From NCBI GenBank assembly GCA_002731275.1, contig PCBK01000003.1:1-64000 (forward strand): DNA of 64,000 nt, in the 5' to 3' direction. The DNA is from Deltaproteobacteria bacterium. Its GTDB lineage: Bacteria; Myxococcota_C; UBA6777. Both the position numbers and the translations under genes were made by a program. Shown in pieces: positions 1-8,436 of this stretch. Below the pieces are notes generated by a model, which was given only the letters and a program-made list of their open reading frames with translations, made no database searches and was not told where the DNA came from. Positions within the stretch are counted from its first letter, which is position 1. Each line of letters begins with the position of its first letter.

Positions 1-19
1 TCGAATCCTTCTACGCGAG
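1..19 (+). tRNA. 3' end of a tRNA, identity unknown (partial)
   Basis: The window opens inside a tRNA. Bases 1-6 fit the end of a T-loop (TCGAAT), 7-11 the 3' side of the T stem, 12-18 the 3' side of the acceptor stem, and G19 the discriminator base. CA follows, so CCA is not encoded in full. It lies 7 bases before the tRNA-Asp gene and ends in the same GCA pattern, so the two probably share a transcript. The anticodon is outside the window, so the amino acid cannot be named. Confidence 0.7.
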
Positions 20-26
20 CAAAACT

Positions 27-98
27 GGGGATGAGAGCCTAAGGTAGGCTATCTGACTGTCTATCAGACGTAAGCGGGTTCGATTCCCGTCATCCTCG
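27..98 (+). tRNA. tRNA-Asp (anticodon GTC)
   Basis: A full cloverleaf can be folded by hand. The acceptor stem is 27-33 with 91-97 (one G-T pair). The D arm is AGCC-TAAGGTA-GGCT (36-50). The anticodon stem TCTGA/TCAGA (52-56/64-68) encloses the loop CTGTCTA with anticodon GTC at 59-61. The variable loop is 69-73 and the T arm GCGGG-TTCGATT-CCCGT is 74-90. The discriminator is G98, as expected for tRNA-Asp. CCA is not encoded and must be added after transcription. Confidence 0.95.
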
Positions 99-230
99 CA
101 AATCCAAACAAACCATCCCCAAATACTCCTTTTGGACGATGACGTCTTCTCCGTGTTTCTGTAGGATACATATCTATCGTAGTCATGTTCGAATACGTTG
201 AGATATCAACCTGTATCCTGGAGACACGTC

Positions 231-1088
231 ATGTCCACTCCCACACAAGACCCAGCTCATACAAACCCCAGCGCCTCCAACAAAAAGATGCTCGCACGCT
301 GGATCGCGTCGGGTATCCTCTTCTTTATTGTCATCTTTACACTCACGTGGATATCCATCCCACAAACACCCAATCCACTCGCCAACACACTCACACACCG
401 AATGTTCTTTGCAGCGCTCCATATCTTCAGCGCGAGTCTCTTGCTGTTTTTGGGATTTTTGGCGGTCGGTTCAACACGGTGGCATCTCGAAACAGCAGAT
501 CCAACAGCCAACCCAGCCATCAGCGGCGAAAAAGCCAGCGGAATGAGCATTCACAACCGTGTACATGGACAATTCCTCAGTAACACCACCGAACAATTCT
601 TGATGTTTGCGACAGCAGCTTTGGCAGCGAGCTTCTTTCTCTCTGCGACTGGGATGAAACTCTTAACAGTCACAACCGTCGTGTGGATTGCTGGAAGATT
701 CTTCTTTTGGGGAGGATACTGGTACACTGCGGTCAAAGGACTCCCGACGTACCCACGCGCAGTTGGGCTGGCGACGGGGTTGTTCTGCACGATCGTGATG
801 GCCTCCATCGCGGCAGCAGGGATCTCCCTGCACTTTCCGCTGTTTGAAGGACTCCTTCAAACAACCTCAGCGACCCAAACAACATGCTTTGGTCTCCTCC
901 TCGCTCCAACAACAGGTATCCAAGCGAGCAACCTTATCCCACTCTGCTTCTTCAGCTTTTTGATCATGTGTATGTGGGGAATCGCCTTCTTCCCCAAAGT
1001 CTCTCCCCCTGCCCTCGCGATCACAATCATCACAACCACAGGCTGGGGATACCTCCTGCTCTCCGGCACAATTCCTCTGCGCTTTTGA
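231..1088 (+). CDS. MAPEG-family membrane protein
   Basis: Multi-pass membrane protein of 285 residues. MAPEG proteins (microsomal glutathione S-transferase and leukotriene synthase relatives) conjugate or isomerise lipophilic substrates with glutathione in the membrane. What is seen: N-terminal span at about residues 22-42, a second at 58-80, the family-like NTTEQF at 118-123, then a helix with R156 (VWIAGRFFFWGGYW) and PRAVGLATG, which resemble the conserved MAPEG core. About 90 residues after that form two further spans, longer than a minimal MAPEG protein. The start at 231 was chosen over an in-frame ATG at 198 because GGAG lies 7 bases before it. It stands alone after the tRNA genes. Substrate unknown; the family call rests on a short motif. 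Confidence 0.7.
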   Translation: MSTPTQDPAHTNPSASNKKMLARWIASGILFFIVIFTLTWISIPQTPNPLANTLTHRMFFAALHIFSASLLLFLGFLAVGSTRWHLETADPTANPAISGEKASGMSIHNRVHGQFLSNTTEQFLMFATAALAASFFLSATGMKLLTVTTVVWIAGRFFFWGGYWYTAVKGLPTYPRAVGLATGLFCTIVMASIAAAGISLHFPLFEGLLQTTSATQTTCFGLLLAPTTGIQASNLIPLCFFSFLIMCMWGIAFFPKVSPPALAITIITTTGWGYLLLSGTIPLRF

Positions 1089-1236
1089 GTCACTTGGTGT
1101 ATGCCCACAAAAAACATACGCTCACTCAACGCCAAGACCTTCCTTTCGCAAAGCTTGTGTTTCTCGCTCACAACCCCTACACTACCCCGTAGACAAGTCG
1201 CCACCTCCACAAAGGAAACAACACAGCGAGGGCTTC

Positions 1237-2265
1237 GTGAGAGTCAAATCAGAGCACAAAAAAAGACTGGACGAGTTCGAACACAAAATGGACCAATGCC
1301 GCGTCCAATACGAGAACTTCTTCCGGGGCGCAGATGGACGAGAGCCGATCTGGCTGCGCCGCGAAGTCGAAAAACATATGAAGTTCTTCCGTCGCTGCAA
1401 ATTCCGCAGCGTCTCCGATCGAAACCGCTTCAACACACTCGCCACTCGATGCGGTATCCTCCTGCGATACTGGGATACTGTCATCCGTGAACAAGGAGAA
1501 GGCGTCTTTCGCGAAAAACACAAACGAGGCAACAAACGCGCCGAAGAAGCGAGCAAAAACGACAACACAACAGAACCACCCACCACAACCCCAGACGAAG
1601 AACATACACACCTAAAGGAAGAAGAGACCTCCTCAACCGCTGACGTCCCCCAAGCGGCAAACGAAGAAACATCTGACACCCCCACCGTAGCAAACGAAGA
1701 AACATCGGCTCAAGAACCATCCACTCCCCATCTCCCCACGTCTCCCCTGGATACAGCAACGCCAGTCCACCAGCAAACCTCCGAAGAGTCAGAATCCAAA
1801 CCTACTTTGGCTGAGCCCCCTTCAACCACACAAAACCACACACCAGCCCCCTCTCTCGAACAAAAAGAAGAGACGGTCGAAGCGTCTACCGCAGAAAGAA
1901 ACACGCTTACAACGCCAGCGCCACAACCTGTACAAGCCTCTCCCACAACCCCACCCACACAAGATGAATCAACAAACCATCATCCTCCCAAAATCACGCC
2001 TCCCCCTCCGAGCTTACTCCCCCATCAGATCGACCTCGAACACTTTGACCCATCCAACTTACAAGGATTTTATCAACAGTACATCGCAGCACGCGAGTAT
2101 TGTGGCGAATCCATCAATGGATTGAGCTTTCAAAAGTTCGCCAAAAAGATGGGGCAGCGTGTCCCCGCGATGAAGCAAAAAGGACACCACAAGATCGAAC
2201 TTCGCGTCCGCATTCAGGATGGAAAAACCAAACTGGAGATCGTCGGCAAGAGCCCCACAAGCTGA
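1237..2265 (+). CDS. MXAN_5187-like protein with long disordered linker
   Basis: A 342-residue protein of unknown function. The N-terminal ~90 residues are charged and helical, with a run of basic and aromatic residues (LRREVEKHMKFFRR, RFNTL, RYWD). Residues ~105-255 are a low-complexity Thr/Pro/Glu/Ser linker. The C-terminal ~80 residues (YIAAREYCGESINGLSFQKF ... VRIQDGKTKLEIV) resemble the domain named after Myxococcus xanthus MXAN_5187, which is largely confined to deltaproteobacterial groups. The start is GTG with GAGGG just upstream; an in-frame ATG at 1288 (Met18) is the alternative. No signal peptide or membrane span, so probably cytoplasmic. The domain call comes from memory of the motif pattern. 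Confidence 0.7.
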   Translation: MRVKSEHKKRLDEFEHKMDQCRVQYENFFRGADGREPIWLRREVEKHMKFFRRCKFRSVSDRNRFNTLATRCGILLRYWDTVIREQGEGVFREKHKRGNKRAEEASKNDNTTEPPTTTPDEEHTHLKEEETSSTADVPQAANEETSDTPTVANEETSAQEPSTPHLPTSPLDTATPVHQQTSEESESKPTLAEPPSTTQNHTPAPSLEQKEETVEASTAERNTLTTPAPQPVQASPTTPPTQDESTNHHPPKITPPPPSLLPHQIDLEHFDPSNLQGFYQQYIAAREYCGESINGLSFQKFAKKMGQRVPAMKQKGHHKIELRVRIQDGKTKLEIVGKSPTS

Positions 2266-2276
2266 ACATATCAAGT

Positions 2277-3284
2277 TCACGTGAGCATCGCGATCTGTTG
2301 GTGATACCAAAGCCAAAATGACGCATGCTCTGTGAGTGTGTGCCGATTATCTGTATACACAAATCGTCCGCTACGATACACCCCCCTCACCTCCTCTGGC
2401 GGAGGACACGGCTCCAACTCCAAGGAAGGGATCGCTTCGAGCAATTCCCGACGTTGAGCATCCAACACACCAGCCTCATCGAGTAGACCAAGTAACAACT
2501 CTTGCTGAAACAACAACAGCAGCTCACGTGTCACGTCGTCGATGTCTTCGATGACTGAAAAACACCCCCGGTAAAAATGCCTCTCATGCCCCAACCACTC
2601 CCCCCATAGATGGCTGTAACTCTCTTCATTGTAACCTGTCTGTGTCCAACAATCGCCTCGGTCCAATTTTGTCATCCTCTCCGCAAGACCCTCAGAGGCG
2701 TAAGAGGCCATGATAAACAGCACTGCCGTCTCTTGCCATAACTCCAAGAGCGCGTAAAAACACCCCCACCACTCACGCCATAGGACATGTGGATACAGAC
2801 AGTGAAACCCCATACAAATCGCCGGACGCACTGTATACACCGTACATCTTCCAGTCTTGCCATCGACGAGTGAACACGGAAGACCCAAGCCTCCGTCTTG
2901 TCTGGCTTCTTCGTGCTTATGGCGTACAGCAGGAGGCACGCTGATCCCGTAAGGGTCGCCACGTCGCTGTGAGAGCCACATATCCAGGACATCATGCCCA
3001 CCTTGTGTGAGCCATTCACCGACGAGAAAGTTGGGAAAAGGCGGCGTCACACTGCAACACCTCATCCCAGGAAGTGTCCGCCCCTCTTTCACCCAGCGAC
3101 AATCATCACAATCCAACGCTGGGACAGATACCATCTCCGCCTGCAAAATTTGTGGATGCAAGAGGTTTTTGTAACTCTTCGCGATGACCACGTCAGACCA
3201 GGTCTTTGGAGGCTCGATGCTCTTGTTCTCTTTCAATGTATCTACCCCAAAACGAATATCAAATGGTCTCAAACCACTCTTCAA
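2277..3284 (-). CDS. YkgJ/UPF0153-like Cys-cluster protein
   Basis: A 335-residue protein with the cysteine arrangement of the YkgJ (putative zinc- or iron-chelating) family: CDDC at 59-62, CC at 76-77, then LPCSL, RCTVY and AICMGFHC. These proteins are thought to bind a metal or Fe-S cluster and are generally uncharacterised. The C-terminal half (~170 residues) is helical and rich in Trp, Glu and Leu, with no family I recognise, so the protein is longer than a minimal YkgJ domain. The start is TTG with a weak AGGA 10 bases upstream; the true start could be a little downstream. It converges on the MXAN_5187-like gene with only 11 bases between the stops. Confidence 0.7.
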   Translation of the reverse strand: MKSGLRPFDIRFGVDTLKENKSIEPPKTWSDVVIAKSYKNLLHPQILQAEMVSVPALDCDDCRWVKEGRTLPGMRCCSVTPPFPNFLVGEWLTQGGHDVLDMWLSQRRGDPYGISVPPAVRHKHEEARQDGGLGLPCSLVDGKTGRCTVYTVRPAICMGFHCLYPHVLWREWWGCFYALLELWQETAVLFIMASYASEGLAERMTKLDRGDCWTQTGYNEESYSHLWGEWLGHERHFYRGCFSVIEDIDDVTRELLLLFQQELLLGLLDEAGVLDAQRRELLEAIPSLELEPCPPPEEVRGVYRSGRFVYTDNRHTLTEHASFWLWYHQQIAMLT

Positions 3285-3402
3285 ACAGACTGCATCCTAA
3301 CACATTTTGTCGTCTTCCTCCTTGGAGTGCTTGCAAACAAAACCAAAACAAAGCATTATTTGGTCCTTTGTTTGGGCAACACTGACACAGGAGAAGCGAT
3401 AA

Positions 3403-4419
3403 ATGGCAGTTTTGGTGACAGGTCCAGCCGGTCACATTGGAATCAACCTCGTCCGTGCGCTCGTCAAACAAGGACGTGATGTGCGCGCTTTGATCTACCG
3501 TAGTAAACAAGGTCTCGAAGACTACGACATTCAATTTATCAAAGGCAATGTACTGGATCCAGACTCTCTCAAAGACGCGATGGAAGGTGTCGATGTTGTC
3601 TATCACCTCGCCGGCGCACTCGCCGTCGATGGTGCCAACGAAGAGCTGATGTATCGCATCAATGTACAGGGCACAAAAAACGTCGTAGAGGCTTGTCTTC
3701 AACAAAAAGTCAGCAAACTCATTCACTTCAGCTCCATTCGCGCCCTCTCCTATCGACCTCTCCACGAAGTCGTCGATGAATCAAGAGCCCTCGCGCTCGA
3801 CGCCAAACGCTACCCAGCCTATGACGTCACCAAAGCCCTCGGAGAACAGGCTGTCCTTGAAGGCGTCGAGCGTGGACTCAACGCCTGCATCCTCAACCCA
3901 ACGGGAGTGTACGGTCCCTACGACTATAAACTCTCCTCCTTTGGCGAAGTCCTGCTCAAACTGCACCTTCGGCAACTCCCGGCGCTCGTTCCAGGTGGCT
4001 TTGACTGGGTTGATGTCAGAGATGTCGTTGAGGCCGCCCTTCAGGCCGAACAAAAAGGGGTCGCAGGAGAACGCTACCTCCTCACAGGAGAGTACGCGAG
4101 TGTCAAAAAGGTCGCCCAACACGTCCACGAGCTCACAGGTTCACGTCCCCCTCTTATCACCTGCCCTTACTGGCTGGCGATGCTCGGCGTCCCTTTCGTG
4201 GCAGTCTACAGCAAAATACGCTCACAACGCCCTCTGTATACGTTTGAGTCGCTCAATACACTCCGACAATTCACCCAACTGAATGGACAAAAAGCACGTT
4301 ATGTATTGGGGCATCAACCCCGCCCACTCGAAGAAGGATTACGCGATACGTTTGAGTGGTTACGACAATCCCACCACCTCTCCCCTCAACAACTGAAAGA
4401 GGCTCCCATTGATCGATGA
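3403..4419 (+). CDS. Extended SDR, NAD(P)-dependent epimerase/3-beta-HSD-like
   Basis: A 338-residue extended short-chain dehydrogenase. It has the Rossmann motif TGPAGHIG (6-13), the HLAG motif (68-71), Ser110/111 and the catalytic YDVTK (Tyr140, Lys144). The layout matches the dihydroflavonol-reductase/3-beta-hydroxysteroid dehydrogenase branch, which oxidises or reduces a hydroxyl or keto group with NAD(P). A strong ribosome site (AGGAG, 8 bases away) supports the ATG at 3403. The stop overlaps the start of the steroid 5-alpha-reductase homologue by 11 bases, so the two are very likely co-translated. That context suggests a steroid-like or isoprenoid ketone substrate, but this is inference; the SDR family is broad. 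Confidence 0.85.
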   Translation: MAVLVTGPAGHIGINLVRALVKQGRDVRALIYRSKQGLEDYDIQFIKGNVLDPDSLKDAMEGVDVVYHLAGALAVDGANEELMYRINVQGTKNVVEACLQQKVSKLIHFSSIRALSYRPLHEVVDESRALALDAKRYPAYDVTKALGEQAVLEGVERGLNACILNPTGVYGPYDYKLSSFGEVLLKLHLRQLPALVPGGFDWVDVRDVVEAALQAEQKGVAGERYLLTGEYASVKKVAQHVHELTGSRPPLITCPYWLAMLGVPFVAVYSKIRSQRPLYTFESLNTLRQFTQLNGQKARYVLGHQPRPLEEGLRDTFEWLRQSHHLSPQQLKEAPIDR

Positions 4420-5176
4420 AAAGACACTCCTACATGGCATCACCTACACGTGGTTTGGCATCTCTGCTGTTGTGCTTATCTTGCTCTTCTTTCTGACCGC
4501 GCCTTATGGTCGGCATCACGCGAGCAAGGGATGGGGGCCATCCATCCCCGCCCAAGCGGGTTGGCTGTTTATGGAGCTGCCTGCGGTTCTCGTCCCGATC
4601 CTTTGTATGTTGCTCAGTACACGCGAACAAAACATCGTCATTTGGCTCTTTCTAGGTATTTGGCTCTTTCATTACATTCATCGGACATTCATTTACCCAT
4701 TCCGGATGCGTATGAACGGCAAGAAGATGCTTCTTTTGATCGCCTCTCTCGCCTTCTTGACCAACGTCAGCATCAACTACGCCAACTTTCGCTGGTTGAC
4801 GGAGTTGGGACCACTTTATCCCAAGAGTTGGCTCACAAACCCACGTTTTTTGTGCGGTGCGGCTGTATTTTTTGTGGGTTTTGCGATCAATTTTCACAGC
4901 GATGAGCTGTTGCGTAAGCTGCGTAAACCAGAAGAGACTGGCTACAAAATTCCAAAGGGTGGGCTGTACCGATGGGTCTCATGTCCCAATTACTTTGGCG
5001 AGATCCTCGAATGGACAGGGTGGTTCATCGCGACGAGTTCTTTACCGGCCTTAGCGTTCCTCGTCTGGACAATCTCCAACCTCCTCCCCCGCGCGATCTC
5101 CCACCACAGATGGTACAAAGAGACCTTCGACGATTATCCAAGTGAGCGAAAAGCCCTCATCCCTTACATTCTGTAA
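4409..5176 (+). CDS. Steroid 5-alpha-reductase (SRD5A-like) family protein
   Basis: A 255-residue protein with about seven membrane spans. The C-terminal half closely follows animal SRD5A enzymes as I remember them: NFHSD (161-165), LRKPEETGYKIPKGGLYRW (171-189), NYFGEILEW (194-202) and a final YP..RKALIP. Upstream, ELP (Glu56) and HYIHRTFIYP (Tyr89) match the two SRD5A2 residues (Glu57, Tyr91) that contact the steroid 3-keto group. These enzymes use NADPH to reduce the delta-4 bond of 3-oxo-delta-4 steroids. The length equals the human enzymes. The start is TTG with GAAAGAGG upstream, inside the end of the SDR gene. The native substrate is unknown. Confidence 0.85.
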   Translation: MIDEKTLLHGITYTWFGISAVVLILLFFLTAPYGRHHASKGWGPSIPAQAGWLFMELPAVLVPILCMLLSTREQNIVIWLFLGIWLFHYIHRTFIYPFRMRMNGKKMLLLIASLAFLTNVSINYANFRWLTELGPLYPKSWLTNPRFLCGAAVFFVGFAINFHSDELLRKLRKPEETGYKIPKGGLYRWVSCPNYFGEILEWTGWFIATSSLPALAFLVWTISNLLPRAISHHRWYKETFDDYPSERKALIPYIL

Positions 5177-5246
5177 ACATCGGTCTCTACCAAACCAACA
5201 AACATCGCGAATCCTTTCTCCCTCAAAGGCGCAGAGGGATGTGTTT

Positions 5247-5261
5247 GGAGCTTGTGCAGCG
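5247..5261. repeat. Left arm of a 15-bp perfect inverted repeat
   Basis: GGAGCTTGTGCAGCG at 5247-5261 is the exact reverse complement of CGCTGCACAAGCTCC at 5452-5466, 190 bases away. The right arm leads directly into the tandem array, whose units begin with the same CACAAGCTCC word. Confidence 0.85.
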
Positions 5262-5479
5262 CGATTGGAAGCTTGTCCAGCGATAACGAAAGCAATGTCA
5301 GCCACTCAGAGAGCTTGTGCAAGCTGTAAACATCTATAAGTAGAGGTGTTTTGGAGTCTGTGCAGCGCCTATGGAAACAAGCGCTCTGAAAAAGGAAATC
5401 TTGTGCATCCAAAGCAAACGCCAAAACATCGGACAATAGGAGATTGACTTTCGCTGCACAAGCTCCACAGCTTCTGTTG

Positions 5480-5668
5480 CACAAGCTCCCTGACACCGAA
5501 CATCATCTTCCTGACGCCTCGCACAAGCTCCCTGACACCGAACATCAGCTTCCTGACACCTCGCACAAGCTCCCTGACACCGAACACAAGCTCCATTTGT
5601 CCTCACACAAGCTCCACTTGTCCCAACACAAGCTCCATTTGTCCCTGCACAAACTCCCTGGAACCGTT
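5480..5668 (+). repeat. Tandem array: nine 21-bp units
   Basis: Nine consecutive 21-bp units, each beginning CACAAGCTC, CATCATCTT or CATCAGCTT. The first five alternate between two forms, one with CCTGACACCGAA and one ending CCTGACRCCTCG. The next three share CAYTTGTCC and the last is more divergent (CACAAACTCCCTGGAACC). The two-form alternation points to growth by duplication of a 42-bp pair. Read in one frame the array would give a heptapeptide repeat HKLPDTE, but start and ribosome site are lacking. There are no unique spacers, so it is not a CRISPR. Confidence 0.9.
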
Positions 5669-5849
5669 GACATCCTCATTCAGGCAGGAGGAGTGATATG
5701 AAAGAAGGGAGCGGTCCTGTTTCGTGCGTTTTTCTCCTTGGAGTATCCTGACACCGAAAATGAAACGCACAAAGATGAGACTTGACATCAACACCTTCGC
5801 ATGATTGTCTTATATCTTCACAGTGTATGACTCTAAGGAGTAGTTATCT

Positions 5850-7289
5850 ATGAGATGGATACTCATCTTTTTGCTGTTGATGACTTGTGGTTGCACAGGA
5901 CAAACAAATCAGAGACATGAACTCGTTGAGGGAAATCATGATGGAGGCTCCTTGGAAAAGACATATGAGCGACTTCCAGAGAAACCTCCACAGGAGAAAG
6001 AGCGAAAGATATGGGACTTTCAACCAAACTGTGGGAAAGATGCTGCTTGTCCACATTTTCCTATCACTGCCATCTTTGAGTGGAGTGGAAAACAGATAGG
6101 AGAGGCGTACTATATCGTGAGTATTTCGAATATTGTCGTATACAAAGAACGTTTGTACTTCACAGCATACGCAAAATCGAAAGATTATGCTGTCTCTCCA
6201 ACGAGATATACCATGCACTACGCCATTGACTTTACGGGAAAAGTTCTTTGGGTGAAGCATAGACATGGTAGGTTTGGTGGCACTTTGACGATGACAAAAA
6301 ATGGTGTTTTGCTGTCCTCTTTCAATATTTTCTCGAAAAATAGCTCCGACAACGAATACATCATCCACGCGATTCGTGCCAGCGATGGAAAATTGCTCTG
6401 GTCACATGTTATTCCAAATGCAGAAAAGAGACGATACACGATGGCTTCTGTTGCAAACAAGATGGTCATTGTTGGAGGCCCAAACCTCATCGCTTGGGAT
6501 GAATTTTCAGGTAAGAAACTATGGGAGAGGAGCCTCTCAGAACCTGGCGAAAGCATCCCCTTAGACGGAGAGGATAAACCAGTGCTTGGGAAGGAGCATA
6601 TTTATGTTTTTTCTAGCATTGGCAATATCCTTGCATTTGATTTTCAAGGGAACAAACAATGGTCAACAATGATTCCTGGTCTACCGAAAGCTCAGGGGGC
6701 CATTGCAATAGGAAAAGATAAAGATTTGATCGTATCGACAGGCTATTACTTGTTCTCTTTATCAAAGGTTGGCGAGATAAAGTGGAGTGCAAAACAATCA
6801 TCAAATCGTCTGACTATCGATAGACACGGGAACATATACACGACAACGAGAGGTCCGTACTATACAGCATCTTACACTCATGAAGGGAAAAAACGATGGG
6901 AACTTTTCAATGTCGCTTATCATGATCCAAATGATCTGCTTGGGTACGCAGTTGATCCGCCCATGACCTTTTACGATGGTCTTTTTTATTTAGGCGCATC
7001 GACATATAGCATGGGATTTGGATGGATTGACTTTCAGGGAGTGGTGAAACAACGTTTTACAGGGTTCGATGATGTACGTTTTTTTACTGGAGATTTCAAC
7101 TACATCGAAGAAACAGGACAGCTTGTCACCTTTTTTCGCGATCCCAGAATTCCTTATGAGCCAAATCCAACAAAGGACACACCACATCAACGTATGCTGT
7201 TGATACTCATCGATATTGGAAAGAAAAAACTGGATGGATACTGGCCAATGAGATTCCACGACCCGCGAAACTCCTCCTCTGTCGAATAA
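5850..7289 (+). CDS. PQQ-type beta-propeller protein, exported
   Basis: A 479-residue protein with an N-terminal hydrophobic signal (about residues 2-14) followed by a Cys-containing stretch (TCGC) that resembles a lipobox but is not canonical. The body carries repeated W-motif blades of the PQQ/BamB type: GKLLWSHVI, GKKLWERSL, GNKQWSTMI, GEIKWSAK, GKKRWELF. Such propellers bind ligands or act as scaffolds in the periplasm or at the outer membrane. TAAGGAG nine bases before the ATG supports the start. The gene looks AT-richer than those around it and lies between two repeat-rich stretches, so it may be a recent acquisition. Its stop codon is directly followed by the repeat element described at 7292. 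Confidence 0.75.
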   Translation: MRWILIFLLLMTCGCTGQTNQRHELVEGNHDGGSLEKTYERLPEKPPQEKERKIWDFQPNCGKDAACPHFPITAIFEWSGKQIGEAYYIVSISNIVVYKERLYFTAYAKSKDYAVSPTRYTMHYAIDFTGKVLWVKHRHGRFGGTLTMTKNGVLLSSFNIFSKNSSDNEYIIHAIRASDGKLLWSHVIPNAEKRRYTMASVANKMVIVGGPNLIAWDEFSGKKLWERSLSEPGESIPLDGEDKPVLGKEHIYVFSSIGNILAFDFQGNKQWSTMIPGLPKAQGAIAIGKDKDLIVSTGYYLFSLSKVGEIKWSAKQSSNRLTIDRHGNIYTTTRGPYYTASYTHEGKKRWELFNVAYHDPNDLLGYAVDPPMTFYDGLFYLGASTYSMGFGWIDFQGVVKQRFTGFDDVRFFTGDFNYIEETGQLVTFFRDPRIPYEPNPTKDTPHQRMLLILIDIGKKKLDGYWPMRFHDPRNSSSVE

Positions 7290-7291
7290 GA

Positions 7292-7464
7292 GGCTACAGC
7301 AAGGAAAAAGCGCACAAAGGAGGGCAATAGATGGAGCCTCAAGCATGGCATGAAGAGAAGACATGGCCACCGCTATATCGACGACGAATCACGATGCTTG
7401 CGGTTTCAGTTGCAACCTCCACGTGTGTTTCTTTCCTTGCTGTATACTTTTTTATTGCAGTCAC
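7292..7464 (+). repeat. Repeat element, copy A (degenerate ends)
   Basis: This stretch aligns end to end with the MITE-like element at 35682-35854, read there on the minus strand. Shared blocks include GGAAAAAGCG near the left end, GCCTCARGCA-GGCATGARGAGAAG in the middle and TCGACGACGAAT further on. The outer ends are an imperfect inverted pair, with about 11 of 16 bases matching over the inner part. It starts two bases after the TAA stop of the PQQ gene, in that gene's direction. The internal frame encodes STTNHDACGFSCNL (7375-7416), matching STTNNKACGFSSNL in copy B. Confidence 0.7.
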
Positions 7465-7491
7465 CAAGTTCCCCACTCGATGGCAACACAT

Positions 7492-8421
7492 TCACATCAA
7501 AACGTAATTGATCGGCTGCGTCGGCTCAGGCAACTCTTCCTCTTCGAGCAGTTGACGAAGATCGATCTCTATCGTACGACATAGCGCCGTCATCGGTGTA
7601 TCTGTCGCACGATTTTCAAAGGGATCTTCTGTATAACGACCAGACGCCTCGATCACGTTAAACACGAATGTCACGATCAAACACACAGGCAACGTAACAA
7701 TCCCAAGGTCCTTGACCAGCGTAAAAGGCAAGATAAAGAAAAACAACCACAAAAAGACCAGGGTAAAATAACTATAATACCGAGGAAGAGGTGTCTTCTT
7801 GATCCGCTCACACTTACCTTGCAGCGCATAAAACTCGCGCAATGACTGATTAAGTTCAATGTGCTGAAACTCACTCAAAAAACCCTTCTCCCGAAGCTCT
7901 TTGAGCTGTTGTCCCTGCCAATGATTGAGCAGTGTCGCCTTGTTCTTGGCGCTCGCGAGCTTTTTTTGCTCCTGTTTCGACAAAAAAGGCGCAAGCTCAT
8001 CCCAACTGTCCTGCTCACGTAGCTGCAAACGTAGCGCGTTGATATACGCAAGATGTCTGTAAATCAGGTTCTTTTGGTGCTTTTGCAGTTGCTCTTTCTT
8101 CGCCCCTTCAGGCTCACTCATCATCGACAAGACGCTCATACTGAAGGTCCGACTCTCATTCACAACACCACCCCAGATCTTGCGCGCCTCCCACCAACGA
8201 TCATAGGCCGCGCTGTTGCGAAACCCCAAGAAGATGGACAACGCGATCCCCATCACGCTCACAGCGGTCGAAGGAATCGCGATCCACTTCACCGAATAGT
8301 GTTTGTAGAGGAGAAAGATAAACCCCGCATACACCAACAAAAAGATCTCGACTCGCCAGGCCAACGACACGCTCGACATAATCGCACGACGAACTCTTCT
8401 ATCCTTCAGACTTACAATCAT
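7492..8421 (-). CDS. Bestrophin/YneE-family anion channel-like membrane protein
   Basis: A 309-residue protein of the bestrophin-like (UPF0187/YneE) family, whose members form pentameric ion channels in the inner membrane. Visible marks: two N-terminal spans (about 23-40 and 50-68), the family-typical GFRNSAAYDRWWEARKIWG just after them (about 67-85), and a second membrane pair at about 220-255 (FTLVFLWLFFFILPFTLV..LPVCLIVTFVFNVIE). A cytosolic helix-rich part and DPFENRATDTPMTALCRTIE close the protein, as in the family. AGGAG eight bases before the ATG fixes the start. The stop lies 15 bases before the fumarase stop-side neighbour's region; both genes run leftward, with fumC upstream, so co-transcription is possible. 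Ion selectivity cannot be read from sequence. Confidence 0.85.
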   Translation of the reverse strand: MIVSLKDRRVRRAIMSSVSLAWRVEIFLLVYAGFIFLLYKHYSVKWIAIPSTAVSVMGIALSIFLGFRNSAAYDRWWEARKIWGGVVNESRTFSMSVLSMMSEPEGAKKEQLQKHQKNLIYRHLAYINALRLQLREQDSWDELAPFLSKQEQKKLASAKNKATLLNHWQGQQLKELREKGFLSEFQHIELNQSLREFYALQGKCERIKKTPLPRYYSYFTLVFLWLFFFILPFTLVKDLGIVTLPVCLIVTFVFNVIEASGRYTEDPFENRATDTPMTALCRTIEIDLRQLLEEEELPEPTQPINYVLM

Positions 8422-8436
8422 ATCGCGTGCTCCTAC

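Larger units (their letters stand above)
5177..5849 (+). other. Gene-free stretch built of short related repeats
   Basis: I see no convincing gene here. The region is a patchwork of variants of one word, CACAAGCTCC or its complement. A perfect 15-bp inverted pair lies at 5247-5261 and 5452-5466. A near copy of the left arm lies near 5350 (TTTGGAGTCTGTGCAGCGC against TTTGGAGCTTGTGCAGCGC). The 21-bp tandem array fills 5480-5668, and a stray CCTGACACCGAA sits at 5747-5758. Open frames on both strands of the array arise because 21 is a multiple of three; none has a properly spaced ribosome site. TTGACA near 5786 is a possible -35 box for the next gene, without a well-spaced -10 box. Confidence 0.6.

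Noticed and set aside
5480-5668. CRISPR array
   Set aside because: Units are contiguous 21-mers with no unique spacers and no cas genes are near.
5334-5701. Long open frames on both strands across the 21-bp array
   Set aside because: They follow from the repeat period being divisible by three; starts lack a well-spaced ribosome site and no family is recognisable.
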